Assembly: GCF_001424585.1 (NCBI RefSeq)
Contig: NZ_LMPJ01000012.1
Span: 62,001 to 126,000, forward strand
DNA from: Chryseobacterium sp. Leaf180
GTDB taxonomy: Bacteria; Bacteroidota; Bacteroidia; Flavobacteriales; Weeksellaceae
Direction of reading: 5' to 3'
DNA length: 64,000 nt
The translations under genes were made by a program, and so were the position numbers. How positions within the stretch are numbered: the first letter of the stretch is position 1; every line of letters begins with the position of its first letter. Below the pieces are notes generated by a model. The model had not been told where the DNA came from and did not search any database. It saw only the letters and a list, made by a program, of their open reading frames with translations. Positions 27,213 to 36,352 of this stretch are shown one piece after another.

Positions 27213-28091
27213 TTATTTACTTAAGAGATCATAAAATACTTTCGAAATATCTGCAATAATGCCGCAGTTTACTTCAGCAGTTTCTGTAGAATCACTTATT
27301 AACACAGCGATCGCGTAATGTTTGCCATTTGGTAAAGTTACGATTCCCATATCATTTTCTGCGATTGTAAGACCTTCATTATCTTTTCCGGAAGAACCGG
27401 TTTTATGCGCTACCCGAACATTTTTTGGCAACCAGCCTTTTAATTTGTTGGCGCCAGTCGATGTAGAAAGCATCGTATTCATCAGAAACTCTGTTGATTT
27501 TCTGCTGATGATTTTGTTTTCATAAAAACTTTTCAGAAGGCGCACAGCAGATTTTGTGCTGGAAAAATTTTCGTACATATTTTTCCGGTCCTGCTGCATG
27601 GCTTCCTCATTGACTTTGATCTGAAAATCTTTTACGCCTTTAGAATCCATAAATTTCTGCACTGTTTCGGTTCCGCCAATCAGCTTCAAAAGTTTATCGC
27701 AGCCGTTGTTATCGCTCTGCGCAACGGTATATTCGAGTAGTTCTGCCAAAGTCAGTTCCACATCGCCTTTCGGAAATTTCTCACGGATTGGCGACCATGT
27801 ATCGGGAATCATTTCAGCATCAGTTAAAATAACTTTTTGATCTAAAGCCAATTCGCCTTCGTCAACCAAATGAAGAACTGTTGCCGCAATATGAAATTTA
27901 AAAACGCTGAGCAAAGGAAGTTTAGCATCGCCGTTTTTATCAAATGAATATTCTTTTTCGAAACCCAAAACAGAGACCGCAACTGTCGCTTTTTTATCAT
28001 ATAGAATTTTGCTGACATCCATTTGTGTACTGCGGATCTGCCCAAAACAAAACCCCGAAATCAGCAGAAATATAACTGTAATTTTTTTCAT
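27213..28091 (-). CDS. Class A beta-lactamase, PER/CME/CGA-like subgroup
   Basis: The 292-residue protein has a signal peptide ending CFGQ and the class A active-site set: S62-V-F-K65, S126-D127-N128, a Glu in NEEAM (162-166), and K230-T231-G232. The NEEAMQQD form of the omega-loop rather than EPELN is typical of the class A2 branch that includes CfxA, PER, CME, CGA and CIA enzymes, the last three being chromosomal in Chryseobacterium/Elizabethkingia relatives. It hydrolyses penicillins and many cephalosporins in the periplasm. No regulator gene is adjacent. Spectrum cannot be read from sequence alone. Confidence 0.93.
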   Translation of the reverse strand: MKKITVIFLLISGFCFGQIRSTQMDVSKILYDKKATVAVSVLGFEKEYSFDKNGDAKLPLLSVFKFHIAATVLHLVDEGELALDQKVILTDAEMIPDTWSPIREKFPKGDVELTLAELLEYTVAQSDNNGCDKLLKLIGGTETVQKFMDSKGVKDFQIKVNEEAMQQDRKNMYENFSSTKSAVRLLKSFYENKIISRKSTEFLMNTMLSTSTGANKLKGWLPKNVRVAHKTGSSGKDNEGLTIAENDMGIVTLPNGKHYAIAVLISDSTETAEVNCGIIADISKVFYDLLSK

Positions 28092-28167
28092 GTTCAGATA
28101 TAAAAATTCCTTCTTTACATGATAAGATCGTGAGAAATCAAAATGTTAAAAGAAGGAATATAAAAAT

Positions 28168-28629
28168 TTACATAGTTGCGCTTCCCATCGCTGCTACCAT
28201 TACAAAAACCATTGCCAGAATGTAGAATGCGATCATCACGATAATTAAAATTCCCATAAACTTGTAATGAGATTTCAAAAACTCGAATGCTTTCGTCAGA
28301 CTTGCCTGATTGTTTGCTGTAAGAGCATTTCTCATATTTGAAGAAAAACGGTACAGATAGCTTATCGGAAAATAGTAAAAAACGGCAAACAAAAGATAGA
28401 TGATTCCGATCATCATGCCGCCGCCAAAAGGCATCATTGAACTTCCCATCGCCCCAACCGTAGCACCAAAGAAGATAAAAAATAAAGCACCAAGTACCAT
28501 AAAAGCGAGACCGATGTAGCCAAGAATTGCTAAAAATGAGGTCCATTTTGCCGCTTCCAAAAGAAAGGTTTTTGAAGCGTTGTCGATTTTTAGTTCGTCG
28601 AACTGTTCAAAAGGAGATTTTGTTTCCAT
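28168..28629 (-). CDS. DUF5362 membrane protein
   Basis: The 153-residue protein has four hydrophobic segments with Gly/Met-rich loops (ATVGAMGSSMMPFGGGMM) and a central RFSSNMRNALTANNQ loop, matching DUF5362, a Flavobacteriia family of small inner-membrane proteins. The function is unknown. It is probably transcribed alone; the beta-lactamase gene lies 76 bases downstream. Confidence 0.8.
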   Translation of the reverse strand: METKSPFEQFDELKIDNASKTFLLEAAKWTSFLAILGYIGLAFMVLGALFFIFFGATVGAMGSSMMPFGGGMMIGIIYLLFAVFYYFPISYLYRFSSNMRNALTANNQASLTKAFEFLKSHYKFMGILIIVMIAFYILAMVFVMVAAMGSATM

Positions 28630-28712
28630 AGTTTATTTATATAATTTATTCGTTGCGGAATTTACATAAAATATCAATTAGTTCGGCGTCTGATAAAGGA
28701 TTTTTATAAAAA

Positions 28713-29531
28713 TTATTCTGTTCTAGAATAGGTTTTGCCTTGTTCGAGCAGCGTACCAGCATTATGAGCAGATGTCTTAAACTTGGTTTTGATGTAATTA
28801 CGCTCGCCGTTCATCTTATTTTTAAACACTGAAAAGTGAAGATGCGGACCTTTTGCCCAGCCGGTACCACCACTGTATCCCATCAGCTGACCTTTTTTTA
28901 CAGAATCATTTACTTTTACTGCAGTTCCGTTTTTATTAAGGTGAACATATTCTGCAAAACTTCCGTCAGAATGCAGGATCATGATTTGATTATTGTATCG
29001 TGCACAGTCTTTCGTCAGACAGCTTTTATCATTTTGATCAACAACTTTTACCACAATTCCTTCTCGTGCTGAAAATACTTTTTCGCCAGGTTTCATATTA
29101 AAATCAAGCGAGAAAGAATTTTGATGCGAAAAATTTCCATTGTAACCCTGATCTATGCGGTATTCTTTTTTAATGTCGAAAGGTAAACTGTAGATGTAAT
29201 TTTCATCAAATGTCTGATCATTGACGTCTCCCATCATGCTGTATACATTGTAAGAAAATTTCGTTAGTAATCTCTTATTAATATGTTTCAGTTCGCTGAT
29301 GACATTCTTTTTTGAGTTTGCTTTAAAGATGAGAATCTTTTTATTTTCAGCAGACGAGCTCATATTTTCTGCTGTGTAACTATATTCAAAAGATGCAGGC
29401 GCAGCTTCTTCATTATCGGCGTAAATGACAAACATGTCACCGACTTTTTCGCGATACACTTTAGTTTTTATAGAATCCTGCGAAAAAATCTGAACCGAGA
29501 TAAAAAGGAAAACAAATAAAAGTATTCTCAT
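28713..29531 (-). CDS. M23 family metallopeptidase, secreted
   Basis: The 272-residue protein has a signal peptide (cleavage after FSQ) and a C-terminal LytM/M23 domain: SHQNSFSLDF supplies the first His and Asp zinc ligands, YVHLNKNG the central His, and KGPHLHFSVF the HLH motif. It should cleave peptidoglycan cross-bridge peptides in the periplasm. It starts three bases after the end of the Gfo/Idh/MocA gene, so the pair is an operon. Confidence 0.9.
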   Translation of the reverse strand: MRILLFVFLFISVQIFSQDSIKTKVYREKVGDMFVIYADNEEAAPASFEYSYTAENMSSSAENKKILIFKANSKKNVISELKHINKRLLTKFSYNVYSMMGDVNDQTFDENYIYSLPFDIKKEYRIDQGYNGNFSHQNSFSLDFNMKPGEKVFSAREGIVVKVVDQNDKSCLTKDCARYNNQIMILHSDGSFAEYVHLNKNGTAVKVNDSVKKGQLMGYSGGTGWAKGPHLHFSVFKNKMNGERNYIKTKFKTSAHNAGTLLEQGKTYSRTE

Positions 29532-29534
29532 TTT

Positions 29535-30497
29535 TCACTGTATTAATTTCATAATCTCCAATGCCACTTTTAAAGCCTCTGTTCCGTCTTCGAGTGACAC
29601 TTCCACGTTTTTGTTTTCAGCAATGGCTTTCGCGAAAGAATTAAGTTCGTCTAAAATCGCATTGTTAGGCTGAATACTTGGATATTCAAATAAAATCTGA
29701 TTTTTTTCGCCTTCCGCATTTTCAATAATCATATCAAAAGGTGTTGCAACCTCAGGCGCTTCCTGCATGCGGATTACTTCAGCTTTTTTCTCTAGGAAAT
29801 CAACCGAAATGTATGCGTCTTTCTGGAAGAAACGGCTTTTTCGCATCGCTTTCATTGATATTCTTGAAGTCGTAAGATTGGCAACACAACCGTTTTCAAA
29901 CTCGATTCGGGCATTCGAAATGTCGGGACTTTTACTCACGACACAAACGCCGCTCGCGTGAATATTTTTCACCGGAGATTTTACCACGCTCAGGAGAATA
30001 TCAAGATCATGAATCATCAGATCCAAAACAACAGAAACATCGGTACCGCGCGGATTAAATTCTGCCAGACGGTGAATCTCAATAAACATCGGGTTTTTGA
30101 TGTAATCTTTTGCACCGATAAATGCCGGATTATATCTTTCAACGTGCCCAACCTGAGCTTTGATGTTGTTTTCGCGGCATTTCTGTACAATTTCTTCTGC
30201 CTGCTCCAGCGTTTGCGTCACCGGTTTTTCAATGAAAAAATGCAGGCCTTTTTCTATAGCTTTTAAAGCGTAATCGTAATGATAAAGTGTCGGCGTTACG
30301 ATATCCAGGACTTCAATTTGGTCTAAAAGTTCGTCGAGATTTTCAAAAAAAGGATAACCTGAATCTGCTTCCAGCTTTCTGCCGTTTTCGACATCTTTGT
30401 CATGAAATCCCACAAAATCGTATTGATCCGACTCATTTAAAAGCCGCAAATGTATTTTTCCCAAATGTCCGGCGCCTACCAAACCTGCTTTCAACAT
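29535..30497 (-). CDS. Gfo/Idh/MocA family oxidoreductase
   Basis: The 320-residue protein has an N-terminal Rossmann fold (GLVGAGHLGKIHLRLL) and the conserved EKPVTQTLEQAEE segment with the Lys that binds NAD(P), followed by an alpha/beta dimerisation domain. It would oxidise a sugar or sugar-derived substrate; the exact substrate is not evident. A TATCTTTA-like box on the minus strand (30514-30521) may be its -7 element. Confidence 0.9.
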   Translation of the reverse strand: MLKAGLVGAGHLGKIHLRLLNESDQYDFVGFHDKDVENGRKLEADSGYPFFENLDELLDQIEVLDIVTPTLYHYDYALKAIEKGLHFFIEKPVTQTLEQAEEIVQKCRENNIKAQVGHVERYNPAFIGAKDYIKNPMFIEIHRLAEFNPRGTDVSVVLDLMIHDLDILLSVVKSPVKNIHASGVCVVSKSPDISNARIEFENGCVANLTTSRISMKAMRKSRFFQKDAYISVDFLEKKAEVIRMQEAPEVATPFDMIIENAEGEKNQILFEYPSIQPNNAILDELNSFAKAIAENKNVEVSLEDGTEALKVALEIMKLIQ

Positions 30498-30600
30498 AGT
30501 TTTTTAATTTTCGTAAAGATATAAATTAGCCGTCAGTTTTTTTACAGGAAATTTTTAGCACAAAACGTCTGTCAATACCTATTTTTACTTTGCTAATTGT

Positions 30601-30608
30601 TATTTTTG
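30601..30608 (+). promoter_or_regulatory. Bacteroidota -7 box before pcm
   Basis: TATTTTTG matches TAnnTTTG, 46 bases before the ATG at 30655. The -33 element is not clear. Confidence 0.35.
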
Positions 30609-30654
30609 TCTTAAATCAGTTCAACTACGAACAAATTCAGAAAGAAAAAAAAGC

Positions 30655-31305
30655 ATGCAGGATACCTTCGTACACAAAGGAAAGAGGAAAATTTTAACCG
30701 AATATCTCCGCGAGAAAATAGGAATATCTGACCGTGACGTACTTGCAGCGATGAATGCGGTTCCGAGACATTTATTTATCGAAAGTATTTTTGAAGACTT
30801 TGCGTATGAAGACCGCGCGTTTCCGATTTTGGCGCATCAGACGATCTCGCATCCTTCGACGGTGGCCGAGCAAACCGAACTTCTCATGTTGAAACCTGGC
30901 GAAAAGGTATTGGAAATCGGAACTGGTTGCGGTTATCAGACCGCCGTTTTGCTGGCAATGAAAACTTTGGTTTACACAGTGGAGCGCCAGAAAGACCTTT
31001 TTGATTACGCTAAAACGAAATTCCGGGAGCTCAATCTTTCGCCTAAATTTCAGAGTTTTGGTGATGGTTTTGCCGGTTTGCCGACTTTTGCGCCTTTCGA
31101 TAAAATTATTGTGACATGTGGCGCTTCAGTTTTGCCGACCGAACTTTTAAAACAGCTGAAAATCGGGGGCGTGATGGTCATTCCGCTTGGGCCGACGAAT
31201 GAGCAGGTTTTGTTTCGTTTTACTAAAAAGTCAGATTCAGAAATTGAAAAAGAAGAATTTGGGGCGTATAAATTTGTGCCGATGTTGAAAAATACCAATC
31301 TATAA
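30655..31305 (+). CDS. pcm: Protein-L-isoaspartate O-methyltransferase
   Basis: The 216-residue protein has the family hallmark QTISHPSTVAEQTELL (about residues 62-77) and the SAM-binding motif VLEIGTGCGYQTAVL (85-99), with VIPLGPTNEQVLFRFTK toward the end. It methylates isoaspartyl residues in damaged proteins to allow repair. Length is usual; no signal peptide is present, so it is a cytoplasmic form. Confidence 0.94.
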   Translation: MQDTFVHKGKRKILTEYLREKIGISDRDVLAAMNAVPRHLFIESIFEDFAYEDRAFPILAHQTISHPSTVAEQTELLMLKPGEKVLEIGTGCGYQTAVLLAMKTLVYTVERQKDLFDYAKTKFRELNLSPKFQSFGDGFAGLPTFAPFDKIIVTCGASVLPTELLKQLKIGGVMVIPLGPTNEQVLFRFTKKSDSEIEKEEFGAYKFVPMLKNTNL

Positions 31306-31343
31306 TTTCGGTTATTCAAAAAAGATTTTCAAATTTCAATAAT

Positions 31344-31736
31344 ATGAATTCAGACATCCAAAAATACATTGCATCTCAAACGGAATCTGATCAGCTTATC
31401 TGCGAAAGATTAATAAAAATAATCAGTGAAAATGTGACGGAAGCAGAATCGAAAATCTGGCACGCGCATCCAGTTTGGTTTTTGGATGAAAATCCTGTTG
31501 TAGGTTTCAGCAAACAGAAAAAAGGCATTCGTCTTATGTTTTGGAGCGGAAAGTCTTTTAATGAAGAAAAACTAAATGTACTCGGAGTAAAATTTCAGGA
31601 TGCGTCGATATTTTATAATGAAAAGAATGAAATCGAAGAAGCTGATTTGAAAAGATGGCTCGAAAAATCACGAGAAATTCAGTGGGATTATAAAAATCTG
31701 GTGAAAAGAAAAGGTGAACTGATCAGGCTTAATTAA
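31344..31736 (+). CDS. DUF1801 family protein
   Basis: The 130-residue protein contains AESKIWHAHPVWFLDENPVVGFS followed by KGIRLMFWSG, typical of DUF1801 (an alpha/beta YdhG-like fold). Proteins of this family have no proven biochemical role. It lies 38 bases after pcm and 55 before the 2-hydroxyacid dehydrogenase on the same strand. Confidence 0.8.
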   Translation: MNSDIQKYIASQTESDQLICERLIKIISENVTEAESKIWHAHPVWFLDENPVVGFSKQKKGIRLMFWSGKSFNEEKLNVLGVKFQDASIFYNEKNEIEEADLKRWLEKSREIQWDYKNLVKRKGELIRLN

Positions 31737-31791
31737 TATACAAAAGACCATTTCGGAATAAAAATTGACTTTCAAGAGTGAAAATTTAGAG

Positions 31792-32763
31792 ATGAAAGTT
31801 TTTATTAACAGACCGATTCCAGAGATCGGCATGAAGATGCTGAAAGATGCCGGTTTACAAATTATCATACCCGAAAATCCGCATCTGGAGCCGGATGAAT
31901 GGATTTCTTACTGCAAAGATGCCGATGCAATTCTCAATGTGGGACAAAATGATTTTGATGCCGATTTCTTCGAAAAATGTCCCAATATTAAAGCAATTGC
32001 ACTTTTCAGTGTGGGTTTTGATTCTGTTGATATTGAATATGCGACCGCAAAAAAAATTCCGGTAGGAAATACGCCAGATGTTTTGACGACCGCGACAGCA
32101 GATATTGCTTTTCTCCTGATGCAGTCGGTGGCGCGAAAAGCAAGTTATTATTTCGACAGAATCCGGAAAGACGAATGGGGAACTTTCAACCCAATGCACG
32201 AACTCGGGCAGGAGCTTGACGGAAAAACCCTGGGCATTTTTGGTCTCGGAAGAATAGGAATGGTAATGGCAGAGCGTTGCCGCAAAGCTTTTGGGATGAA
32301 TATTATTTATCATAAAAGAAATCAGAATAAAGAAGCAGAAGAAAAACTGGATGCAAAATATGTTTCTTTTGGTGAGCTTCTTGAGAAATCTGATGTTTTG
32401 AGTATTCATGCAAGTTTTAATGATGAACACGCAGGAAAATTTAATAAAGAAACTTTTAAGAAAATGAAACCGAACGCGATTTTCATCAACACAGCGCGCG
32501 GCGGTTTTCACGATCAGAAAGATTTGTGCGAATCTTTACAAAATAAGGAAATCTGGGGCGCAGGTTTTGATGTGACGAATCCTGAGCCGATGGATGCTGA
32601 TGATCCTATTCTCAAACTTTCAAATGTCTGCGTTTTGCCGCACATCGGTTCGGCAACCGTAGAAGCAAGAAACGGAATGGCAAAATATGCTGCCGAAAAT
32701 ATGATCGCATTTTCCAGAGGTGAAAAAATGCCACACTGCGCCAATCCGCAGGTTTACGGTTAA
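31792..32763 (+). CDS. D-2-hydroxyacid dehydrogenase (glyoxylate/glycerate reductase-like)
   Basis: The 323-residue protein has the NAD-binding motif GLGRIGMVMAERC and the catalytic triad segments of the D-isomer family: NTARGGFH (Arg), NPEPMDADDPILK (Glu) and LPHIGSAT (His). It reduces a 2-oxoacid such as glyoxylate or hydroxypyruvate with NAD(P)H. ATG at 31792 is chosen over an upstream TTG because the conserved FINRPIPEIGMKML begins there. Confidence 0.92.
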   Translation: MKVFINRPIPEIGMKMLKDAGLQIIIPENPHLEPDEWISYCKDADAILNVGQNDFDADFFEKCPNIKAIALFSVGFDSVDIEYATAKKIPVGNTPDVLTTATADIAFLLMQSVARKASYYFDRIRKDEWGTFNPMHELGQELDGKTLGIFGLGRIGMVMAERCRKAFGMNIIYHKRNQNKEAEEKLDAKYVSFGELLEKSDVLSIHASFNDEHAGKFNKETFKKMKPNAIFINTARGGFHDQKDLCESLQNKEIWGAGFDVTNPEPMDADDPILKLSNVCVLPHIGSATVEARNGMAKYAAENMIAFSRGEKMPHCANPQVYG

Positions 32764-32841
32764 AAGGTAAAATATTTTATTATAAATGAATTTCTTGGAA
32801 TCATTTTTGACTTACACCAATCAAATCAAAAGATAAATAAT

Positions 32842-33144
32842 ATGGAAACCGAAGACAACAGCTACGAGCAGGAAAGAAAATTAGAGGAAATGGATTACAG
32901 CCCAAGCGAAGATATATTTAACCGCGAAGAGCACATTCCGTTAGACGGAGATGGAAATCCAATTACCAATCCGGCACATTTGAATGACGAAATGCCATAC
33001 GGACTTGATATTCCGGGAGCCGAAGATGATGATAATTTTGAACAGATTATCGATCAGCTGCCAGACGAAAACTCCGACCGATTTGGCATCAGCGATCATA
33101 CATCAGAAGATATGGAAGACGAAACCGACAACATCATTTTCTAA
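32842..33144 (+). CDS. Acidic hypothetical protein
   Basis: A 100-residue, strongly acidic cytoplasmic protein with NREEHIPLDGDGNPITNPA and a stretch of Asp/Glu near the end. It is likely mostly disordered. I do not recognise a domain; its ordered spacing between the dehydrogenase gene and a good terminator suggests a real gene. Confidence 0.65.
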   Translation: METEDNSYEQERKLEEMDYSPSEDIFNREEHIPLDGDGNPITNPAHLNDEMPYGLDIPGAEDDDNFEQIIDQLPDENSDRFGISDHTSEDMEDETDNIIF

Positions 33145-33149
33145 CAAAT

Positions 33150-33181
33150 AAAAAACCTTACAGATTCTGTAAGGTTTTTTT
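33150..33181. terminator. Bidirectional terminator between convergent genes
   Basis: AAAAAACCTTACAG (33150-33163) pairs with CTGTAAGGTTTTTT (33167-33180), loop of three; T-tracts on both strands. Confidence 0.92.
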
Positions 33182-33200
33182 CATCCTGTGTTTTTAGAGT

Positions 33201-33629
33201 TTAATCTACTTTATTCTTTACTTCTTTTGCCGTTTTCTCAACTTGCTCCAGCTGTTGTTCAGCAGCTTCTGTTTTTCCGTTCAGTACTTTGTTGGCTCCT
33301 TTCATATCGCCGTCTGTACTTCTGATTTCTTTTCCTGTGTTCGCCTGAATATTTTTCACCTGCATTTTCAGTTCGTCAAGTTTTTTCTGAGCAGCGTCTA
33401 CCAAAACCTGATCTCCTTTTGCTTTTGCATCGTCAAGTTCTTTCTGAGCTTTATTGATTTCTTCCTGTGCATCTTCAGCGTTTTCGTTCAAATCTTTCTG
33501 AGCCTCGGCTACGTTTTCACCTGTTACCGTTTCTACGTCTGTGGTAACCACTTCAGGTTTAGAATTATTGTTACAAGATACCGTGAAGGCAAGAGCGGCG
33601 ATAGCCAGCGTTAATGTTACTTTTTTCAT
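33201..33629 (-). CDS. Coiled-coil lipoprotein
   Basis: The 142-residue protein has a lipoprotein signal with Cys at about 19 (LAFTVSCNN). The mature part from about 40 is a long Lys/Glu/Ala helix (NKAQKELDDAKAKGDQVLVD and similar) consistent with a coiled coil. It is probably outer-membrane-anchored in the periplasm. No named family. Confidence 0.75.
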   Translation of the reverse strand: MKKVTLTLAIAALAFTVSCNNNSKPEVVTTDVETVTGENVAEAQKDLNENAEDAQEEINKAQKELDDAKAKGDQVLVDAAQKKLDELKMQVKNIQANTGKEIRSTDGDMKGANKVLNGKTEAAEQQLEQVEKTAKEVKNKVD

Positions 33630-33794
33630 AATAGTTTAAATTTTCGAAAATAGGGTATGCAATAAAACTGCCGATTTTTATTTCGCCCAAAAATTTTATG
33701 CGAAAACTGTTGCGACGGGTATTTCAGCTAAGTTTGAGGCGGAATTTTTTTAAGTTTTATGTATCTTTAAAACTTTGAAAATCGAAACTTCATT

Positions 33795-34229
33795 ATGAAA
33801 AAACTTTTTACTAAATATCTGTTTTTCGTATTTCTACTGCCGGTTTTAATATTCATCGTAGCTTATTTTTTTGGAACGAAAACAGAAGGTGAAATACAAA
33901 CTTGGGGAGTCAATGAAACTATTAATTTTGGAATAGATTTTAATGCAATTTTGAGTAATCCCGTTTATACAATATCAAGTTTCTATTTATCATATGTGAT
34001 ATATCTTTTTGGTTATTTTATCATATTTATAACAGGTAGACGTACTAATTTCCTTTACTCTATAATAAACCTTCTTGTATTTATGGCAAACTATTATTTC
34101 CTTTACATTGATACAGTAAGCAAAATCCTTATTCCAATAAGTTTTATTGGTATTATAATTTTCATTTTAAATATCTTTAAAACCATAAAAAAGCCATCAA
34201 CTATCAACCAACAACTATCACCTAAGTAA
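33795..34229 (+). CDS. Small membrane protein, four TM segments
   Basis: The 144-residue protein is highly hydrophobic, with about four TM segments and a short basic tail. No family is recognised. Its stop codon shares a base with the hutU ATG (TAATG), so the two are translationally coupled; whether it takes part in histidine use is unknown. Its base composition is more AT-rich than hutU, as membrane proteins here often are. Confidence 0.72.
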   Translation: MKKLFTKYLFFVFLLPVLIFIVAYFFGTKTEGEIQTWGVNETINFGIDFNAILSNPVYTISSFYLSYVIYLFGYFIIFITGRRTNFLYSIINLLVFMANYYFLYIDTVSKILIPISFIGIIIFILNIFKTIKKPSTINQQLSPK

Positions 34230-36214
34230 TGACTTTCCAACAACAGATACAGCAAGGGATTCCCACCGAATTACCTCAACCAAAACAATACGATTCCAAT
34301 ATTAATCACGCACCGAAACGTAAAGAAATCCTTTCAGACGAAGAGAAAAAACTCGCTCTTAAAAACGCTTTACGCTACTTCGAACCTAGATTCCACGCAG
34401 AATTATTGCCGGAATTTAAGGAAGAACTCGAGAAATACGGCAGAATTTATATGTACCGCTTCCGTCCGGATTACGAGATGAAAGCAAGAGACATCGCCGA
34501 ATATCCCGGGAAATCTAAGCAGGCTAAAGCCATAATGCTGATGATTCAGAACAATCTGGATTACGCCGTGGCGCAACATCCGCACGAATTGATTACTTAC
34601 GGCGGAAACGGTGCGGTGTTCAGCAACTGGGCGCAATATCTTCTGACGATGAAATATCTGTCTGAAATGACGGACGAACAAACGTTGACCATGTATTCCG
34701 GTCATCCGATGGGATTGTTTCCTTCGCACAAAGATGCACCAAGAGTGGTGGTGACCAACGGAATGATGATTCCAAATTATTCCAAGCCGGATGATTGGGA
34801 AAAATTCAATGCGCTGGGTGTTTCACAGTACGGACAAATGACGGCCGGATCTTATATGTACATCGGTCCGCAGGGAATTGTGCACGGAACAACGATTACC
34901 GTTTTGAATGCTTTCAGAAAAATCAATAAAGAACCGAAAGGTGGATTATTCGTCACTTCCGGTTTAGGTGGAATGTCGGGAGCTCAGCCAAAAGCCGGAA
35001 ATATCGCAGGTTGCATCACCGTGATTGCAGAAGTGAATCCAAAGATTACCAAAATCCGTCACGAGCAGAAATGGGTGAATGAAATCCACGAAAATCTGGA
35101 TGAATTGGTGGCAAGAGTAAGAAAAGCTCAGGAAAATAAGGAGACAGTTTCATTAGCATACCTTGGAAACATCGTCGATATCTGGGAGAAATTTGATGAA
35201 GAAAATTTAAGAATAGATATCGGTTCAGACCAGACTTCGCTTCACAATCCCTGGGCGGGCGGTTATTATCCTGTCGGTCAAAGTTTTGAGGAATCCAATA
35301 CCATGATGGCAGAAAACCCTGAATTATTCAAAGAAAAAGTTCAGGAAACTTTGAGAAGGCACGCTTCCGCCATCAACAAACATACAGCAAAAGGAACCTA
35401 TTTCTTCGATTACGGAAATGCCTTTTTACTCGAAGCTTCCAGAGCCGGAGCTGATGTAATGTCGGAAAATCCTACGATTGGAAGAGAATTCAAATACCCA
35501 TCATACGTTCAGGATATTATGGGGCCGATGTGTTTTGATTATGGTTTCGGGCCGTTCCGTTGGGTTTGTACCAGCGGAAAACCGGAAGATTTACAGAAAA
35601 CAGATGAGATTGCCTGCCAGGTTTTAGAGGAAATGATAAAAAATTCTCCCGAAGAAATTCAGCAGCAGATGAAAGACAATATCCAGTGGATCAAAGGCGC
35701 GCAGGAAAACAATCTGGTCGTTGGTTCGCAGGCGAGAATTCTGTACGCCGATGCAGAAGGCAGAATGAAAATCGCTGAAGCCTTCAACAAAGCCATTGCC
35801 AACGGAGAGATCGGAGCGGTGGTTTTGGGAAGAGACCATCACGATGTTTCGGGGACGGATTCGCCGTACAGGGAGACTTCCAATATTTATGACGGTTCGA
35901 GATTTACGGCAGATATGGCGATTCACAATGTGATTGGCGACAGTTTCCGTGGGGCGACCTGGGTGAGCATTCACAACGGTGGCGGCGTTGGCTGGGGCGA
36001 AGTGATCAACGGTGGTTTCGGGATGTTGCTCGATGGTAGCGATGATGCCGACAGAAGATTAAAATCTATGCTTTTCTGGGACGTCAACAACGGAATTTCA
36101 AGACGAAGCTGGGCACGAAATGAAGGTGCAGTTTTCGCGATTAAAAGAGCAATGGAAGCTGAGCCAAATTTGAAAGTGACGTTGCCGAATTTTGTGGATG
36201 AGAGTTTGTTTTAA
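34229..36214 (+). CDS. hutU: Urocanate hydratase, long form
   Basis: The 661-residue protein has the urocanase signatures: YGGNGAVFSNWAQYLLTM, MYSGHPMGLFPS, SAGGMSGAQPKA-type NAD-binding loop (SGLGGMSGAQPKAGNIAGC), and the C-terminal GDSFRGATWVSIHNGGGVGW. It hydrates urocanate to imidazolonepropionate, step two of histidine degradation. It is about 100 residues longer than the proteobacterial enzyme; longer forms occur in Bacteroidota. No other hut gene is in the window. Confidence 0.94.
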   Translation: MTFQQQIQQGIPTELPQPKQYDSNINHAPKRKEILSDEEKKLALKNALRYFEPRFHAELLPEFKEELEKYGRIYMYRFRPDYEMKARDIAEYPGKSKQAKAIMLMIQNNLDYAVAQHPHELITYGGNGAVFSNWAQYLLTMKYLSEMTDEQTLTMYSGHPMGLFPSHKDAPRVVVTNGMMIPNYSKPDDWEKFNALGVSQYGQMTAGSYMYIGPQGIVHGTTITVLNAFRKINKEPKGGLFVTSGLGGMSGAQPKAGNIAGCITVIAEVNPKITKIRHEQKWVNEIHENLDELVARVRKAQENKETVSLAYLGNIVDIWEKFDEENLRIDIGSDQTSLHNPWAGGYYPVGQSFEESNTMMAENPELFKEKVQETLRRHASAINKHTAKGTYFFDYGNAFLLEASRAGADVMSENPTIGREFKYPSYVQDIMGPMCFDYGFGPFRWVCTSGKPEDLQKTDEIACQVLEEMIKNSPEEIQQQMKDNIQWIKGAQENNLVVGSQARILYADAEGRMKIAEAFNKAIANGEIGAVVLGRDHHDVSGTDSPYRETSNIYDGSRFTADMAIHNVIGDSFRGATWVSIHNGGGVGWGEVINGGFGMLLDGSDDADRRLKSMLFWDVNNGISRRSWARNEGAVFAIKRAMEAEPNLKVTLPNFVDESLF

Positions 36215-36231
36215 AACTTTTTAGATATAGA

Positions 36232-36255
36232 AAAACCTGCTGTGAGGCAGGTTTT
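36232..36255 (+). terminator. Terminator after hutU
   Basis: AAAACCTGC (36232-36240) pairs with GCAGGTTTT (36247-36255) around a six-base loop, 17 bases after the hutU stop. It marks the left edge of the accessory segment. Confidence 0.85.
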
Positions 36256-36352
36256 ATCTTTGTATGATAACGCAGATTTATAATTAGTGCTTTGTTTTTT
36301 TGCTTACTCACGGATTGAAATCTAAGAAATTGCGATCAGTTTTGTCTTTATT

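Noticed and set aside
28115..28546. Minus-strand 143-codon frame
   Set aside because: Out-of-frame shadow of the DUF5362 membrane protein gene.
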